Below the pieces are notes generated by a model. It saw nothing but the letters and a program-made list of their open reading frames with translations, did no database searches and had not been told where the DNA came from. Below are positions 51,482 to 59,902 of a DNA stretch of 64,000 bases, one piece after another. Made by a program: the position numbers and the translations under genes. The stretch is from Pyrobaculum ferrireducens (lineage in GTDB: Archaea; Thermoproteota; Thermoprotei; Thermoproteales; Thermoproteaceae): NCBI RefSeq assembly GCF_000234805.1, contig NC_016645.1, forward strand, positions 1,712,391 to 1,776,390, written 5' to 3'. Every line of letters starts with the position of its first letter. The first letter of the stretch is position 1.

Positions 51482-52712
51482 GGTCGACCACGTGGCCTAT
51501 GAAGTATATAGTCTTCGTGGACCTGTCGGCCAGCACGAATATAAACGGCTTATCTATAACGACGTGGCGGCCTCCCGTCTTGGCGCAGATAGGCTTCATA
51601 ACTACCCCCGTGGCCGCGCCCGCCACGACGCCGTTTTCGTCAGCCTTTATGAACGCGCCGTGGAAAACGTCGTCGATGTAGAGCCCCCCGTATTTCTTCA
51701 CGTCCACCATATGTGAGAAGTCCGCCTTGCCGGGGCTGAAGGCGTCCGTGACGCCCATGTCCATGAGGAGGGGCTTGATTGACTGCTTAAACTCGGCCTT
51801 GAAGAGGGGCATCTTCACACTCACCACCTCGTCTGGTAGCGTGGAGACGGCTTCTAGTAGCTTCTCGAAAGTCAGCGTCTCCACATATCTACGGAAATCC
51901 ACAGGCATGACTATGTACATGGCGACGTCTGTATCTCTGAAGAGCAACTCGACGACAACAACGTCTTCGGAGGCCCTCCCCCTAAGAGAGGGGTCACTAC
52001 AGCTCCCCAGACTCAGAGACATGTACTCCACGGGGCCGACCCCTCCAAACTCGGCCTTGCCCACTCTCACAAAACTCTCGGGCCACCAGCTCCCGTTGAA
52101 AAACAGCGTAGACACCAGCACTGCGTGCGGCACCCAACCGACTGGGTAGTCCTCTGGGATTAAGCCCTTGACTAGGCCCCTGGTCCTCTCCTCAATCCAC
52201 TTGTTGATATGCCTCAGAGCCCCCTTGACATCTCTTTTGAAATCCACCCTCCTCACCTCGGCGCCGATGCACCTCAGCCTCGACAAGTAGCTATCCGTAA
52301 CCGGCATATCCGCCTGGAGCCAAGCGGCCACGCCCTCCTCCACACCCCGTCCCGCCCTCGGCAACACACAGGAATCTTCGCCGAATCCCATCACCCTCTT
52401 GATCTCCTCCCTCGTGGCGCCGGAGGCCCCGGCGTACGCCATGGCAAAAGCCTTGTAGACTGTGTACGGCGAGATGACGAGATTCCTGTCCATCTCCTGC
52501 AGTGCAATCCTCCTGTACAGCTCAACGGCGAAGCGGCCGTAGGAGCTGTAGTTCACAACGCCGCCCCTCTCCGTTAGGTTGAGCGGGGGGCTCCCCGTCG
52601 GGGGCTCCGCGGGCGGGGCCTCGGAGCCGCCCTGTGCGGCGAGGTAAACCAGGTAGAGCGCCACTGCGATGACCGCCGCCGTCGCTATCGCCGTCAGCAC
52701 CGCGATCTTCAT
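51474..52712 (-). CDS. Serpin (serine protease inhibitor)
   Basis: 412 residues. N-terminal membrane anchor/signal (4-26) and a short low-complexity linker, then the serpin fold: NLVISPYTVYKAFAMAYAGA, LVSTLFFNGSWWPESF, MPLFKAEFKQSIKPLLMDMG, DFSHMVDVKKYGGLYIDDVF. The hinge is ADENGVVAGAATGVVM, with small residues needed for loop insertion. Counting from the hinge puts P1 near the Ile of KPICAKTGG. It resembles aeropin of P. aerophilum. Four cysteines after the anchor allow a disulfide. ATG 52712 is 24 nt from a TATA-like TATTAAAG. Confidence 0.93.
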   Translation of the reverse strand: MKIAVLTAIATAAVIAVALYLVYLAAQGGSEAPPAEPPTGSPPLNLTERGGVVNYSSYGRFAVELYRRIALQEMDRNLVISPYTVYKAFAMAYAGASGATREEIKRVMGFGEDSCVLPRAGRGVEEGVAAWLQADMPVTDSYLSRLRCIGAEVRRVDFKRDVKGALRHINKWIEERTRGLVKGLIPEDYPVGWVPHAVLVSTLFFNGSWWPESFVRVGKAEFGGVGPVEYMSLSLGSCSDPSLRGRASEDVVVVELLFRDTDVAMYIVMPVDFRRYVETLTFEKLLEAVSTLPDEVVSVKMPLFKAEFKQSIKPLLMDMGVTDAFSPGKADFSHMVDVKKYGGLYIDDVFHGAFIKADENGVVAGAATGVVMKPICAKTGGRHVVIDKPFIFVLADRSTKTIYFIGHVVDPR

Positions 52713-52760
52713 GGAGACGCGTGGACACCTGCTTTAATACCTAACGTACCGCCAGTACAT

Positions 52761-52997
52761 CTATAGAAGTTCGTCCAGGGCCCTCTCCAGGGCTTTTGCA
52801 ACTTCGTGACCCCTCTCCGTCAGCCTCACCGAGCCGTCCCTCTCCACCACCAGCTCCCTCTGCTTCAGGAACTCTAGATACTCGAGGAAGCGGGGGTAGT
52901 TGAGCCGGGTCCTCATGTATAGCTGCGTCCTCCCCATGGGGCCTTGGAGGAGGGCTAGGAGTATGCGGGCAATCACGTCAAGATCGTACTTAGCCAT
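52761..52997 (-). CDS. Winged-helix transcriptional regulator
   Basis: 78 residues from ATG 52997. MAKYDLDVIARILLALLQGP, RTQLYMRTRLNYPRFLEYLE and a wing LVVERDGSVRLTERGHEVAK match the small archaeal winged-helix (HTH_45-like) family. It starts inside the upstream membrane-protein gene (25-nt overlap). It may regulate the neighbouring divergent promoter, where a perfect 17-bp inverted repeat lies at 53745-53761. Confidence 0.8.
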   Translation of the reverse strand: MAKYDLDVIARILLALLQGPMGRTQLYMRTRLNYPRFLEYLEFLKQRELVVERDGSVRLTERGHEVAKALERALDELL

Positions 52998-53713
52998 ACG
53001 GCGAGCCTCCTCCTCGCCCGGTAGTAGTGCCAAACGCCCCACACCCCCGGCACGGCCAGAGCCGCATATAGGGGGCTTAGCGGGGCGAGGGAGGCGGACG
53101 CGGCTACCGTAGCCGCCGAGAAGGGCAGAATTGCCTTGAAGCGCCTCCATTTACACAAGGCGCCTTCGCAAGCCAGTGAGAGGTACACCGCGTAGATGTA
53201 CAAAGCTACCCCAGCCATGCCTGAGACGGCGCTCCACAGCGCCAGTACCCACCACAACCCCGGCACGTAGTTGCCAAGCGGGACGTACCCACCACCCTCG
53301 GCGGGCTTCGAGGTCGTATTGCTGTAATTTACATACTTTACGTCGTAGTTGACGTTCACCAGCACAACTGTCACATTAGCTCTGCACAGCGCCTTCTTTG
53401 CGGTGTCGTTGTAAAACGGCCAGGGAGCGGCTCCACCACTGCATATATCAACCGTGGCGGTGCGGCTGGCCGCCTCTGTCCAGTTCCCCTCCCTATTTTC
53501 CGCGGCGGGTCTTTTGGCTATAGTAGAGCCGTGATACACCTCGGACCTGTTAGCTGTCGCTTGGATCGCCGCGGTGTAGTGCTGGGCCGTGGGGGTGGCT
53601 AACAGGGCGTATGCCGATGTGGCTGTGTGTAGAGCCACCGCCACGACGCCGGCAGTCGCCAGGATGAACAAGTAGAATAGCCTCGCGCCGCCTAAAATTC
53701 TTGGGCGAGCCAC
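52973..53713 (-). CDS. Unknown membrane protein with extracellular loop
   Basis: 246 residues. A first helix (12-34) is followed by a large outside loop of about 110 residues with two cysteines (DICSGG and ALCRAN) and sequons (NRS, NWT, NDT, NVT, NYS, NTT). Three or four more helices precede a basic tail. No family recognised. GTG 53713 lies 23 nt from the TTTATAA box it appears to share with the divergent DUF488 gene. Co-transcribed with the wHTH regulator, so a sensor/regulator couple is conceivable. Confidence 0.65.
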   Translation of the reverse strand: MARPRILGGARLFYLFILATAGVVAVALHTATSAYALLATPTAQHYTAAIQATANRSEVYHGSTIAKRPAAENREGNWTEAASRTATVDICSGGAAPWPFYNDTAKKALCRANVTVVLVNVNYDVKYVNYSNTTSKPAEGGGYVPLGNYVPGLWWVLALWSAVSGMAGVALYIYAVYLSLACEGALCKWRRFKAILPFSAATVAASASLAPLSPLYAALAVPGVWGVWHYYRARRRLAVWLSTILT

Positions 53714-53732
53714 TTACCTACCGTGGTGGGGG

Positions 53733-53739
53733 TTTATAA
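53733..53739. promoter_or_regulatory. Bidirectional TATA box
   Basis: TTTATAA is centred at 53736, 23 nt from the GTG of the leftward gene (53713) and 24 nt from ATG 53760 of the rightward gene. Read on the minus strand it is TTATAAA, so it suits both directions. Confidence 0.5.
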
Positions 53740-53744
53740 GAGAG

Positions 53745-53761
53745 ATGTACTGGCAGTACAT
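53745..53761. promoter_or_regulatory. Perfect 17-bp inverted repeat at DUF488-gene start
   Basis: ATGTACTG-G-CAGTACAT, with perfect 8-bp arms, covers the first two bases of ATG 53760 and the region just after the TATA box. A half-site-like CCAGTACAT also occurs at 52753-52761, upstream of the serpin start. Possible operator of the adjacent wHTH regulator. Confidence 0.45.
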
Positions 53762-54812
53762 GGCGGTCTACACAATAGGCTACTCTGGCTTCTCCCCGGA
53801 GGAGTTTCTACACACCCTTGCTAAATTTGGCGTGGAGGCTGTGGTGGATGTTAGGCGCTATCCCCGTTCTAAAACCGCGTTCTACACGGCCAGTGTGCTG
53901 AGGGAGGAGCTGGGGAGGGTCGGCGTTGAGTATCTCTGGTTTGGGGAGCTGGGGGCCCTCGGCGTGAGGGGGCCCCGCGCGGGTTGCGTCGACTCGGCTA
54001 CCTTCGACATGTACGTGTGGAGGCTGTACCACTACGCCCCGGCGATCCTACAGCTGGACGAGCTGGCTAGGCTATCCGAGAGGCGCGTAGTGGCGCTGGT
54101 GTGTAGAGAGGAGGACTGGCGCAGTTGCCATAGGCAGTTCATCGCCGACTACCTGGCGAGGAGGGGCTTCCCGGTTCTCCACATAAGGAGGAGGGGGACG
54201 GAGGGGCACGTAAAGACCAAATGCGCGGAGGTTTTCGACCCGCCTCCCGTCGACGTCGTGAGGAGGGTGTACGAGGATTTTAGACACCTGTGCTCCGCCG
54301 GCCCCGTCTACCTCTTCGGCGGGGCGCTGGAGGGCTCCGCCGCAGATGTAGACGTGGTGGTGTACGGCCTGGGGGAGGGATTGCCGAGGGGCTACGACGC
54401 CCAGTTCATCCCGGCGCCTAGGGAGGACCTCTTCCACTTCCACGTCACGTACAACGGGGTCTTGATATGTGGAAAGCCCATCAAAATATCCTTCGAGAGG
54501 AGTCTCGCCAACGAGCTGGGCGAAACCGAGGAGAGGGTGAGGGCTTTTCTACACTCGGGCGACCCCGTTTTGGTTTGCAAAGCCGCTAAACAACTAGCCT
54601 TCGCCGTTGCGGCTGTGCTGTGCGGCCCGAGGACAAGCACGTGGAGGAGGGTAAAGCAGTGTCTAGAGGGGCACGGGCTGGAGCTCCCCCAGGCATTTAA
54701 AAACTGCCTGACGCCTCCACCCCCCGAAGTTTTGAAGCTACACAGATCCTTCGTAGAAAAAATTGCGGAGGTGCTGAGAGGTTTTCGGGCTAGTGAACCG
54801 CGGGGGAGGTAA
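53760..54812 (+). CDS. DUF488 domain fused to a nucleotidyltransferase-like and helical domain
   Basis: About 350 residues. Residues 1-160 are DUF488: [43 protein letters not shown] and [20 protein letters not shown]. Residues 183-245 look like a nucleotidyltransferase core ([22 protein letters not shown] then D-x-D), followed by [15 protein letters not shown]. The rest (255-345) is helical and could be HEPN-like. DUF488 is of unknown biochemistry. ATG 53760 suits the TATA box; ATG 53745 is too close to it. Overlaps convergent ilvD by 23 nt. Confidence 0.7.
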   Translation: MAVYTIGYSGFSPEEFLHTLAKFGVEAVVDVRRYPRSKTAFYTASVLREELGRVGVEYLWFGELGALGVRGPRAGCVDSATFDMYVWRLYHYAPAILQLDELARLSERRVVALVCREEDWRSCHRQFIADYLARRGFPVLHIRRRGTEGHVKTKCAEVFDPPPVDVVRRVYEDFRHLCSAGPVYLFGGALEGSAADVDVVVYGLGEGLPRGYDAQFIPAPREDLFHFHVTYNGVLICGKPIKISFERSLANELGETEERVRAFLHSGDPVLVCKAAKQLAFAVAAVLCGPRTSTWRRVKQCLEGHGLELPQAFKNCLTPPPPEVLKLHRSFVEKIAEVLRGFRASEPRGR

Positions 54813-56478
54813 CGGCGCCTTTGTCGGCTTGTTGAACCAAGGCGGCGTATTTAGCCAGGAGGCCTCCCCTGTACTTGGGCGGGGGTGGTGTCCAGTTGGC
54901 GCGCCTCCTCTTCAGCTCCTCCTCGCCTACGTCTAGCGTGAGGCGTCCCCCCTCGCCGTCTATTACAATCCTGTCGCCGTCTTGGACGAGAGCTATTGGG
55001 CCCCCCACGGCGGCTTCCGGCGCCACGTGGCCGACCATTATCCCCCTTGTGGCTCCGGAGAACCGCCCGTCTGTTATCATAGCCACGTGCTCCCCTAGCC
55101 CCGCGCCGACGATGGCGGCGGTTACCTTCAGCATCTCCGGCATGCCGGGCGCCCCCTTCGGCCCCTCGTAGCGTATCACCACGACGTCCCCCGGCTTTAT
55201 CTCCCCGGCGGCCACCGCCTTGAAGGCCTCTGCCTCTCCGTCGAAAACCCTGGCCCTCCCCTCGAATCTCAACCTCTCCGCCGCCCCCACCTTCATCACA
55301 GCGCCGTCTGGGGCGAGGTTGCCCCGGAGAATTCTAATACCGGCGTAGGGCTTGTAGGGCCTCTCCACGTCGTACAGCACTCCGGCCTCCGGCACCGCAG
55401 GTGGTTGCCACCTCTCCAGCAACTTGCCGATGGGCTCTCCCTCCACCGTGAGGGCCTCCGGCCTCAGAAGGCCGGCTTTATAAAGCTTTTTCAATATCCT
55501 GGGGACCCCGCCCACCCTGTCCAGATCCTGCATTGCGTATGGGCCGGCCGGCCTCAAGGCGGCTATCACGGGGACTTTTCTACTAATCGCGTCGAAGTCG
55601 TCGAGGGTGAATTTCACCCCCGCCTCGTGTGCGATGGCGATTAGGTGGAGTATGGCGTTGGTGGAGCCGGCGGTGGCGAACAGAGCCACTGCGGCGTTGT
55701 GGAAGGCGTCGTAGGTCAGCACCTTGCGGGGGGTTATGCCCAGCTCCGCGGCTTTGAGAACCGCCCTGCCGGACGCCACTGCGTATGCCCTCCGCCTGGC
55801 GGAGGTGGCTGGCGGCGAGGCTGAGCCTAGGAGGGAGAGGCCGAGGGCCTCCCCCAGCATGGCCATGGTGTTGGCTGTGAACATGCCTTGGCACGTGCCG
55901 TATGTGGGGAAGGACAGCTCCTCAACCCGCTTAAGCTCCTCCATGGTGATTTTGCCAGCTACAAAGGCGCCGACGGCCTCGAAGACGTCTTCTATTGTGA
56001 GCTCTCTCTCGCCCATGAACCCAGCCTCCGCGGACCCGCCGTATAGATAGACGGCGGGGAGGTCGAGGCGGGCCATGGCCATCATGATGCCTGGCTGCGT
56101 CTTGTCGCACCCCCCTATCCCCACCCAGGCGTCTACTCCGTGAGCGTTGAACTGCGCCTCTATTGTATCAGCAATGAGATCTCTACTTATCAGCGAGTAC
56201 CTCATCCCAGGCGTCCCCATGTTTATGCCGTCGTTGACCACTATGGTAGGCGCGGCGAGGCCCACGCCCCCCGCCTCCTTGACCCCCTCCTTTACATACC
56301 TCACCAAGTCAAGAGTGTGGTAGTTGCAGGGCCCCAGCTCAGACCAAGACGCCAGCACCCCAACCAGAGGCCTCGCAATATCCTCGTCTGTTAGCCCTAT
56401 GGCCCGAAGGTAGGGGCGGTGGGGGGCGTTGTCCACGCCGTCGTACCACTGAGGGCTACGTATCTTCACCTTGACCAT
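54790..56478 (-). CDS. ilvD: Dihydroxy-acid dehydratase
   Basis: 562 residues. Fe-S ligands are in [26 protein letters not shown] and [16 protein letters not shown]. The substrate/active-site region [20 protein letters not shown] contains the catalytic Ser. It dehydrates dihydroxy-isovalerate/methylvalerate in valine and isoleucine synthesis; archaeal versions also act on sugar acids. ATG 56478 is 22 nt from TATATATC. No other ilv genes are adjacent apart from the distant TPP enzyme. Confidence 0.95.
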   Translation of the reverse strand: MVKVKIRSPQWYDGVDNAPHRPYLRAIGLTDEDIARPLVGVLASWSELGPCNYHTLDLVRYVKEGVKEAGGVGLAAPTIVVNDGINMGTPGMRYSLISRDLIADTIEAQFNAHGVDAWVGIGGCDKTQPGIMMAMARLDLPAVYLYGGSAEAGFMGERELTIEDVFEAVGAFVAGKITMEELKRVEELSFPTYGTCQGMFTANTMAMLGEALGLSLLGSASPPATSARRRAYAVASGRAVLKAAELGITPRKVLTYDAFHNAAVALFATAGSTNAILHLIAIAHEAGVKFTLDDFDAISRKVPVIAALRPAGPYAMQDLDRVGGVPRILKKLYKAGLLRPEALTVEGEPIGKLLERWQPPAVPEAGVLYDVERPYKPYAGIRILRGNLAPDGAVMKVGAAERLRFEGRARVFDGEAEAFKAVAAGEIKPGDVVVIRYEGPKGAPGMPEMLKVTAAIVGAGLGEHVAMITDGRFSGATRGIMVGHVAPEAAVGGPIALVQDGDRIVIDGEGGRLTLDVGEEELKRRRANWTPPPPKYRGGLLAKYAALVQQADKGAVTSPAVH

Positions 56479-56506
56479 ATATTGACTATAGGGCTGATAT
56501 ATATCT

Positions 56507-57547
56507 TTATCTCCCCGCCGGGCGGGCTATGTAGATGTTGTGGCTATCCTCAATAACTTTTACACGCATCCGCCGCCCCACCATATCCTCAGACGCCCCG
56601 CTTCCTAACACCAGCGTCATCACTCTATCCCAAATCGCCGTGCCCCGCCTAGACGTCGGCACTGCCAGCAATTCGCCTTTGAAAATCCCCCTACCCACCA
56701 CTTCCACAGTTACGTAATCCCCCACCCTGTAGGGCTTTGGCAACTCCGGCGCCTTGTGTATTCTGTACTCCCCCGGCTTCGGTATCAGGGCGACGCCCAG
56801 CTCCCGCTCCATCTCCCTCAGCCTCTTCCAGAACTCCCCCCAGGACATGGGCCTCGTCTTTACACGCCTCCCCCTTTTGTGGGGAATGTACTTCTGTATC
56901 AAGACGGGGGTGCCTCCCCTCCCCACGCCGTGCTCCACCGCCCACTTCACGATTCTGGGCATCTCCGCGTCGTTCAGACCCGGCACCCAGACGGGGCTTA
57001 TCACCACGTTTATCCCAGCCTCCAGCGCCGTCTTTACGCGGCTGAACACAAGCTCCACGTCGTACCAGTCGGCGCCGGCCAGCTTTTTCGCCAGTTGTGG
57101 ATCCATGGCGTCGATACTTACGTTAAATCTGTCGAGGCCGGCCGCCGCGAGTTCCCTAATCCTCTCCACGTCCAGCATATATAGGCGGGTCTGCATGGAA
57201 ACCACGGCGACGCCGGGTATAGCCTTCGCCCCTCTTACCAGCTCGGCGAGATCCTTGAAGAGACCAGGATCCCCCATACCGTCGATGTGGACCTCCAAAT
57301 CGCCGGTGTTCTTGAACCTAACCACCTCCTCCAGCGCCGCCAGCAGAGCCTCGGGCTCCACAACGTACTCAGCCCACCTAGCCCTAGACAGAGGCCCCGC
57401 GTTCACTGAGCAAAACACGCAGTTCAAGGAGCAGAGGCTCGTAGGCCTCACCTCGACGACGTTGGTCCCCCTATCCACTATGCCGAAAGCCAGAGTACCC
57501 ACCAGGGGGGTCCCGGCCCCGATTACGTAAACAGGCCTGTCTCTCAC
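56507..57547 (-). CDS. Radical SAM protein with C-terminal TRAM domain
   Basis: 346 residues. Cluster CSLNCVFC (C-x3-C-x2-C) inside a complete radical SAM barrel ([58 protein letters not shown]). Residues about 275-340 are a TRAM-type beta barrel ([20 protein letters not shown]), suggesting RNA binding. This is an archaeal group of uncharacterised Fe-S oxidoreductases (COG2100-like). It may modify RNA. GTG 57547 overlaps the stop of the 92-residue gene, so it belongs to the nuo transcript. Confidence 0.8.
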   Translation of the reverse strand: MRDRPVYVIGAGTPLVGTLAFGIVDRGTNVVEVRPTSLCSLNCVFCSVNAGPLSRARWAEYVVEPEALLAALEEVVRFKNTGDLEVHIDGMGDPGLFKDLAELVRGAKAIPGVAVVSMQTRLYMLDVERIRELAAAGLDRFNVSIDAMDPQLAKKLAGADWYDVELVFSRVKTALEAGINVVISPVWVPGLNDAEMPRIVKWAVEHGVGRGGTPVLIQKYIPHKRGRRVKTRPMSWGEFWKRLREMERELGVALIPKPGEYRIHKAPELPKPYRVGDYVTVEVVGRGIFKGELLAVPTSRRGTAIWDRVMTLVLGSGASEDMVGRRMRVKVIEDSHNIYIARPAGR

Positions 57548-57822
57548 CTAGGCGCCTCGCCGAGGCCGTGGATTGGGAATCTCCTGAAGGAAAGCGGCTG
57601 TTTTGTCTGGTTGGAGTAGGCCACTAGCTGATCCACGGTGGCTGCTGGCACGTACCAGATGCGCCGCCCGTCTTGGCTCACTCCGTATATAACCGTCTCG
57701 CGGCTAGACACCAGCCCCATCTCCCTCAGCTTTTCAATTATGGCGTTGGGATGCGCGCCGCCGTCCACCTCAAGCTCGACAACGCCGCCGCGGTCTAGAT
57801 CTAGCAACCTCACCCTCGTCAT
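57544..57822 (-). CDS. Unknown 92-residue protein coupled to nuoD
   Basis: Starts at ATG 57822, overlapping the proper nuoD stop as ATGA, and runs MTRVRLLDLDRGGVVELEVD to the end at 57544. Strands and helices alternate (AIIEKLREMGLV, VIYGVSQDGRRIWYVPAA). No cysteines, no membrane helix. Because of a frameshift in nuoD it now appears fused to nuoD, but the overlap shows it is a separate gene. It may be an accessory subunit of the complex I-like enzyme. Confidence 0.65.
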   Translation of the reverse strand: MTRVRLLDLDRGGVVELEVDGGAHPNAIIEKLREMGLVSSRETVIYGVSQDGRRIWYVPAATVDQLVAYSNQTKQPLSFRRFPIHGLGEAPR

Positions 57823-59040
57823 CGGTCCGCTTCGGGCGGGAAGTATCCAAACGACATGTAGACCGCCGGCATATCCGCAAGCCGCTGGCCCTTCATAGCC
57901 TCCACCATCCCCCAGGAGGTTGCGCCAGCTGGGCGTGACAACCCTCATCCTGTACACCCTCTGTAGGCCCGTGGTCCACAGGTGGGTCATGGATAGGCCC
58001 CTGGTGGCCTCGGCCATGCCCATCCACTCCCCCGGCTCCGGGTAGAGGTAGGTGTAGACGCCTAAAACCCCGGATATCCCCTCCCTCCTGTACTCGGGGT
58101 TTTTAAACAGGAGGGCGTTGTCTATCACGTCGCCGCCGGGTAGCTCCCTCAGCGCCTTCCTCACCAGCGCAATCGAGACCTGTATCTCCCCCCACCTCAC
58201 CACAGTCCTAGCCCACGCGTCGCCCCCCTTCTCAACCACCGGCTCGACGCCGAACTCTCTATAGGCGTCGTAGGGATATGCCTTCCTCACGTCGAAGTCC
58301 ACCCCCGAGGCGCGGGCGAAGGGCCCCACCACGCCGAGCTCAGTCACCCTCTTGGCGTCCAGCACACCCACATTCTCGAGCCTAGCCCTGGTCACGGGGT
58401 TGTCTAGAAACAGCGTTTTAAAGTCTTTAAGCTTCTCCTCGACCTTCCGCAACAGCCTCTCCACCGCCTCCACATGCTCCGGCTTGAAGTCCCTCCTGAC
58501 ACCCCCCGGCACTAGATACGCCGTAGTAGTCCTAGCCCCCGTTATCTTGGCGAACACCTCGGCGAAGAGGTCTTGCAGAGCGAAACCCCACATAAACGCC
58601 GTGGAGTGGCCGAGGAAAATGCCCAAGAGCGAGAGATCGTAGAGGTGGGTCCTGATCCTGGTCAGCTCGGCCATTATCAGCCTGAGGTACTGGGCCCTGG
58701 GAGGCGGCTCGAGGGCGAGGCCCTTCTCCAGCGCCAGCACAGTGGGGTATATAATATTCGCGCTGTCCATAATCGACGCCTTCTCCACCAGCGGAACCAG
58801 CATCCAGTACGGCCTGTTCTCCCCCAGCTTCTCTATACCCCTGTGCACAAAGCCGGGATCCGGCACCACGTCCACGATGACGTCTCCGTCCACCACGACG
58901 AACAGCCTCATGTGGCCGGAGCCCGGGTGCTGAGGCCCCACCACGAGGGTGAGGCCGCGGCGCCCGTTCACTAGAGCCTCCTCCTTCTCCAAGTAGTAGG
59001 TGGTGCCGAAGTTCAGGTTGAACGGCCACTCATCTAGCAT
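57819..59040 (-). CDS. nuoD: Complex I 49-kDa subunit NuoD-like, with a one-base frameshift near the end
   Basis: About 406 residues when corrected. LTLVVGPQHPGSGHMRLFVV, FVHRGIEKLGENRPYWMLVP, ELTRIRTHLYDLSLLGIFLG, FDVRKAYPYDAYREFGVEPV and YRMRVVTPSWRNLLG are NuoD hallmarks. The G5 run at 57909-57913 (C5 on the plus strand) has one base too many. With G4 the frame continues MVEAMKGQRLADMPAVYMSF and ends PPEADR, a normal NuoD C-terminus, with stop at 57819. The quinone-site subunit; no NuoC, E, F or G genes are in view. ATG 59040; TTG 59046 is also in frame. Confidence 0.88.
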
Positions 59041-59467
59041 GGCCAATCTCCTCCTGGAGCTCCTTCACCACCTTCAAGAGGGCCTCCGGGGTTGGGGGAC
59101 AGCCAGACACATAGCCGTGGACGGGGACGACCTTGGAGGCGGGGACCATATGGTAGCTCCCGTAGAAGACGCCGCCTTTAATCGCGCAGGCCCCCATCGC
59201 GATGACGTACTTAGGCTCTGGCATCTGATCCCAGACGTACTTCAGAAACTTCGCCATTTTCATGGTTATGGTGCCCTCGATCACGATTATGTTGCTCTGC
59301 CTGAGGCTACCCATCGGCAACATTCCGAAGCGCTCCGCGTCGTAGGCAGAGCCAAAGGCGTGGCCGAACTCCACGCCGCAACACGCAGTGACGAGGTGAG
59401 GCGGCCACAGCGACCACTTCACGCCCCATTTCCCAACCCTGTCTATGATTTTTGACAACGGCTTCAT
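59030..59467 (-). CDS. nuoB: Complex I 20-kDa subunit NuoB
   Basis: 145 residues. The N2 cluster ligands are visible: LVTACCGVEFG (adjacent CC), IAMGACAIKGGVF and YVSGCPPTPEAL. It relays electrons to quinone with NuoD. ATG 59467 is 24 nt from a TATA-like CTTATATG, so nuoB-D may have their own promoter in addition to read-through from nuoA. nuoD overlaps its end. Confidence 0.96.
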   Translation of the reverse strand: MKPLSKIIDRVGKWGVKWSLWPPHLVTACCGVEFGHAFGSAYDAERFGMLPMGSLRQSNIIVIEGTITMKMAKFLKYVWDQMPEPKYVIAMGACAIKGGVFYGSYHMVPASKVVPVHGYVSGCPPTPEALLKVVKELQEEIGHAR

Positions 59468-59557
59468 AAGTATAAATTTATTCTTCCCATATAAGTCTTT
59501 TTATCACTTTTTATCATTGTAAATTTGACCATGAGTAAATATGGATATTGCATTTAG
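59468..59557. promoter_or_regulatory. AT-rich promoter region of nuoB
   Basis: 90 bp between nuoA stop and nuoB start, rich in TTTA blocks, with a TATA-like box at about 59487-59495 (minus strand). T-rich tracts on the minus strand could also end the por-nuo transcript. Confidence 0.45.
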
Positions 59558-59902
59558 CTAACTCCATCTCCTCACATCTGCCAGCGTCTTTATGTGACTA
59601 GCAACGAACGCAGCCACTAATACAAGCGCCACTGCGAGGTACACCGCGAACTCCAGCGCGGCGGGTTTAGATAGATAGGCGACGATCATGAGGCCCACGA
59701 GTGCCTCCACCGCCGTCACGAGGTATATGTACCCGATGTACTGCATCAGCAGGCGCCTCTTCGCCTCGCCGAACGGCGGCCCACCTGCCTCAAAGCGTCT
59801 ATACTTGACGTCAGACGGCTTCTTCGGCGCGAGTACGTAGCCAATCGCCACTAGTAGCACTAAGGCCCCCAGCAGGGCTAGTAGAAATATTAGGAAGGCC
59901 AT
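59558..59902 (-). CDS. nuoA: Complex I subunit NuoA
   Basis: 114 residues with three membrane helices. YRRFEAGGPPFGEAKRRLLM and QYIGYIYLVTAVEALVG are the conserved loop and second helix of subunit A. ATG 59902 begins 13 nt before the end of nuoH. Part of the proton-channel base near the quinone site. Confidence 0.92.
   Translation of the reverse strand: MAFLIFLLALLGALVLLVAIGYVLAPKKPSDVKYRRFEAGGPPFGEAKRRLLMQYIGYIYLVTAVEALVGLMIVAYLSKPAALEFAVYLAVALVLVAAFVASHIKTLADVRRWS

Noticed and set aside
57544-59046. A single 500-residue NuoD-like protein
   Set aside because: The last 90 residues are unrelated to NuoD and begin at an ATG overlapping the correct NuoD stop. A one-base excess in a G run explains the joining better than a true fusion.
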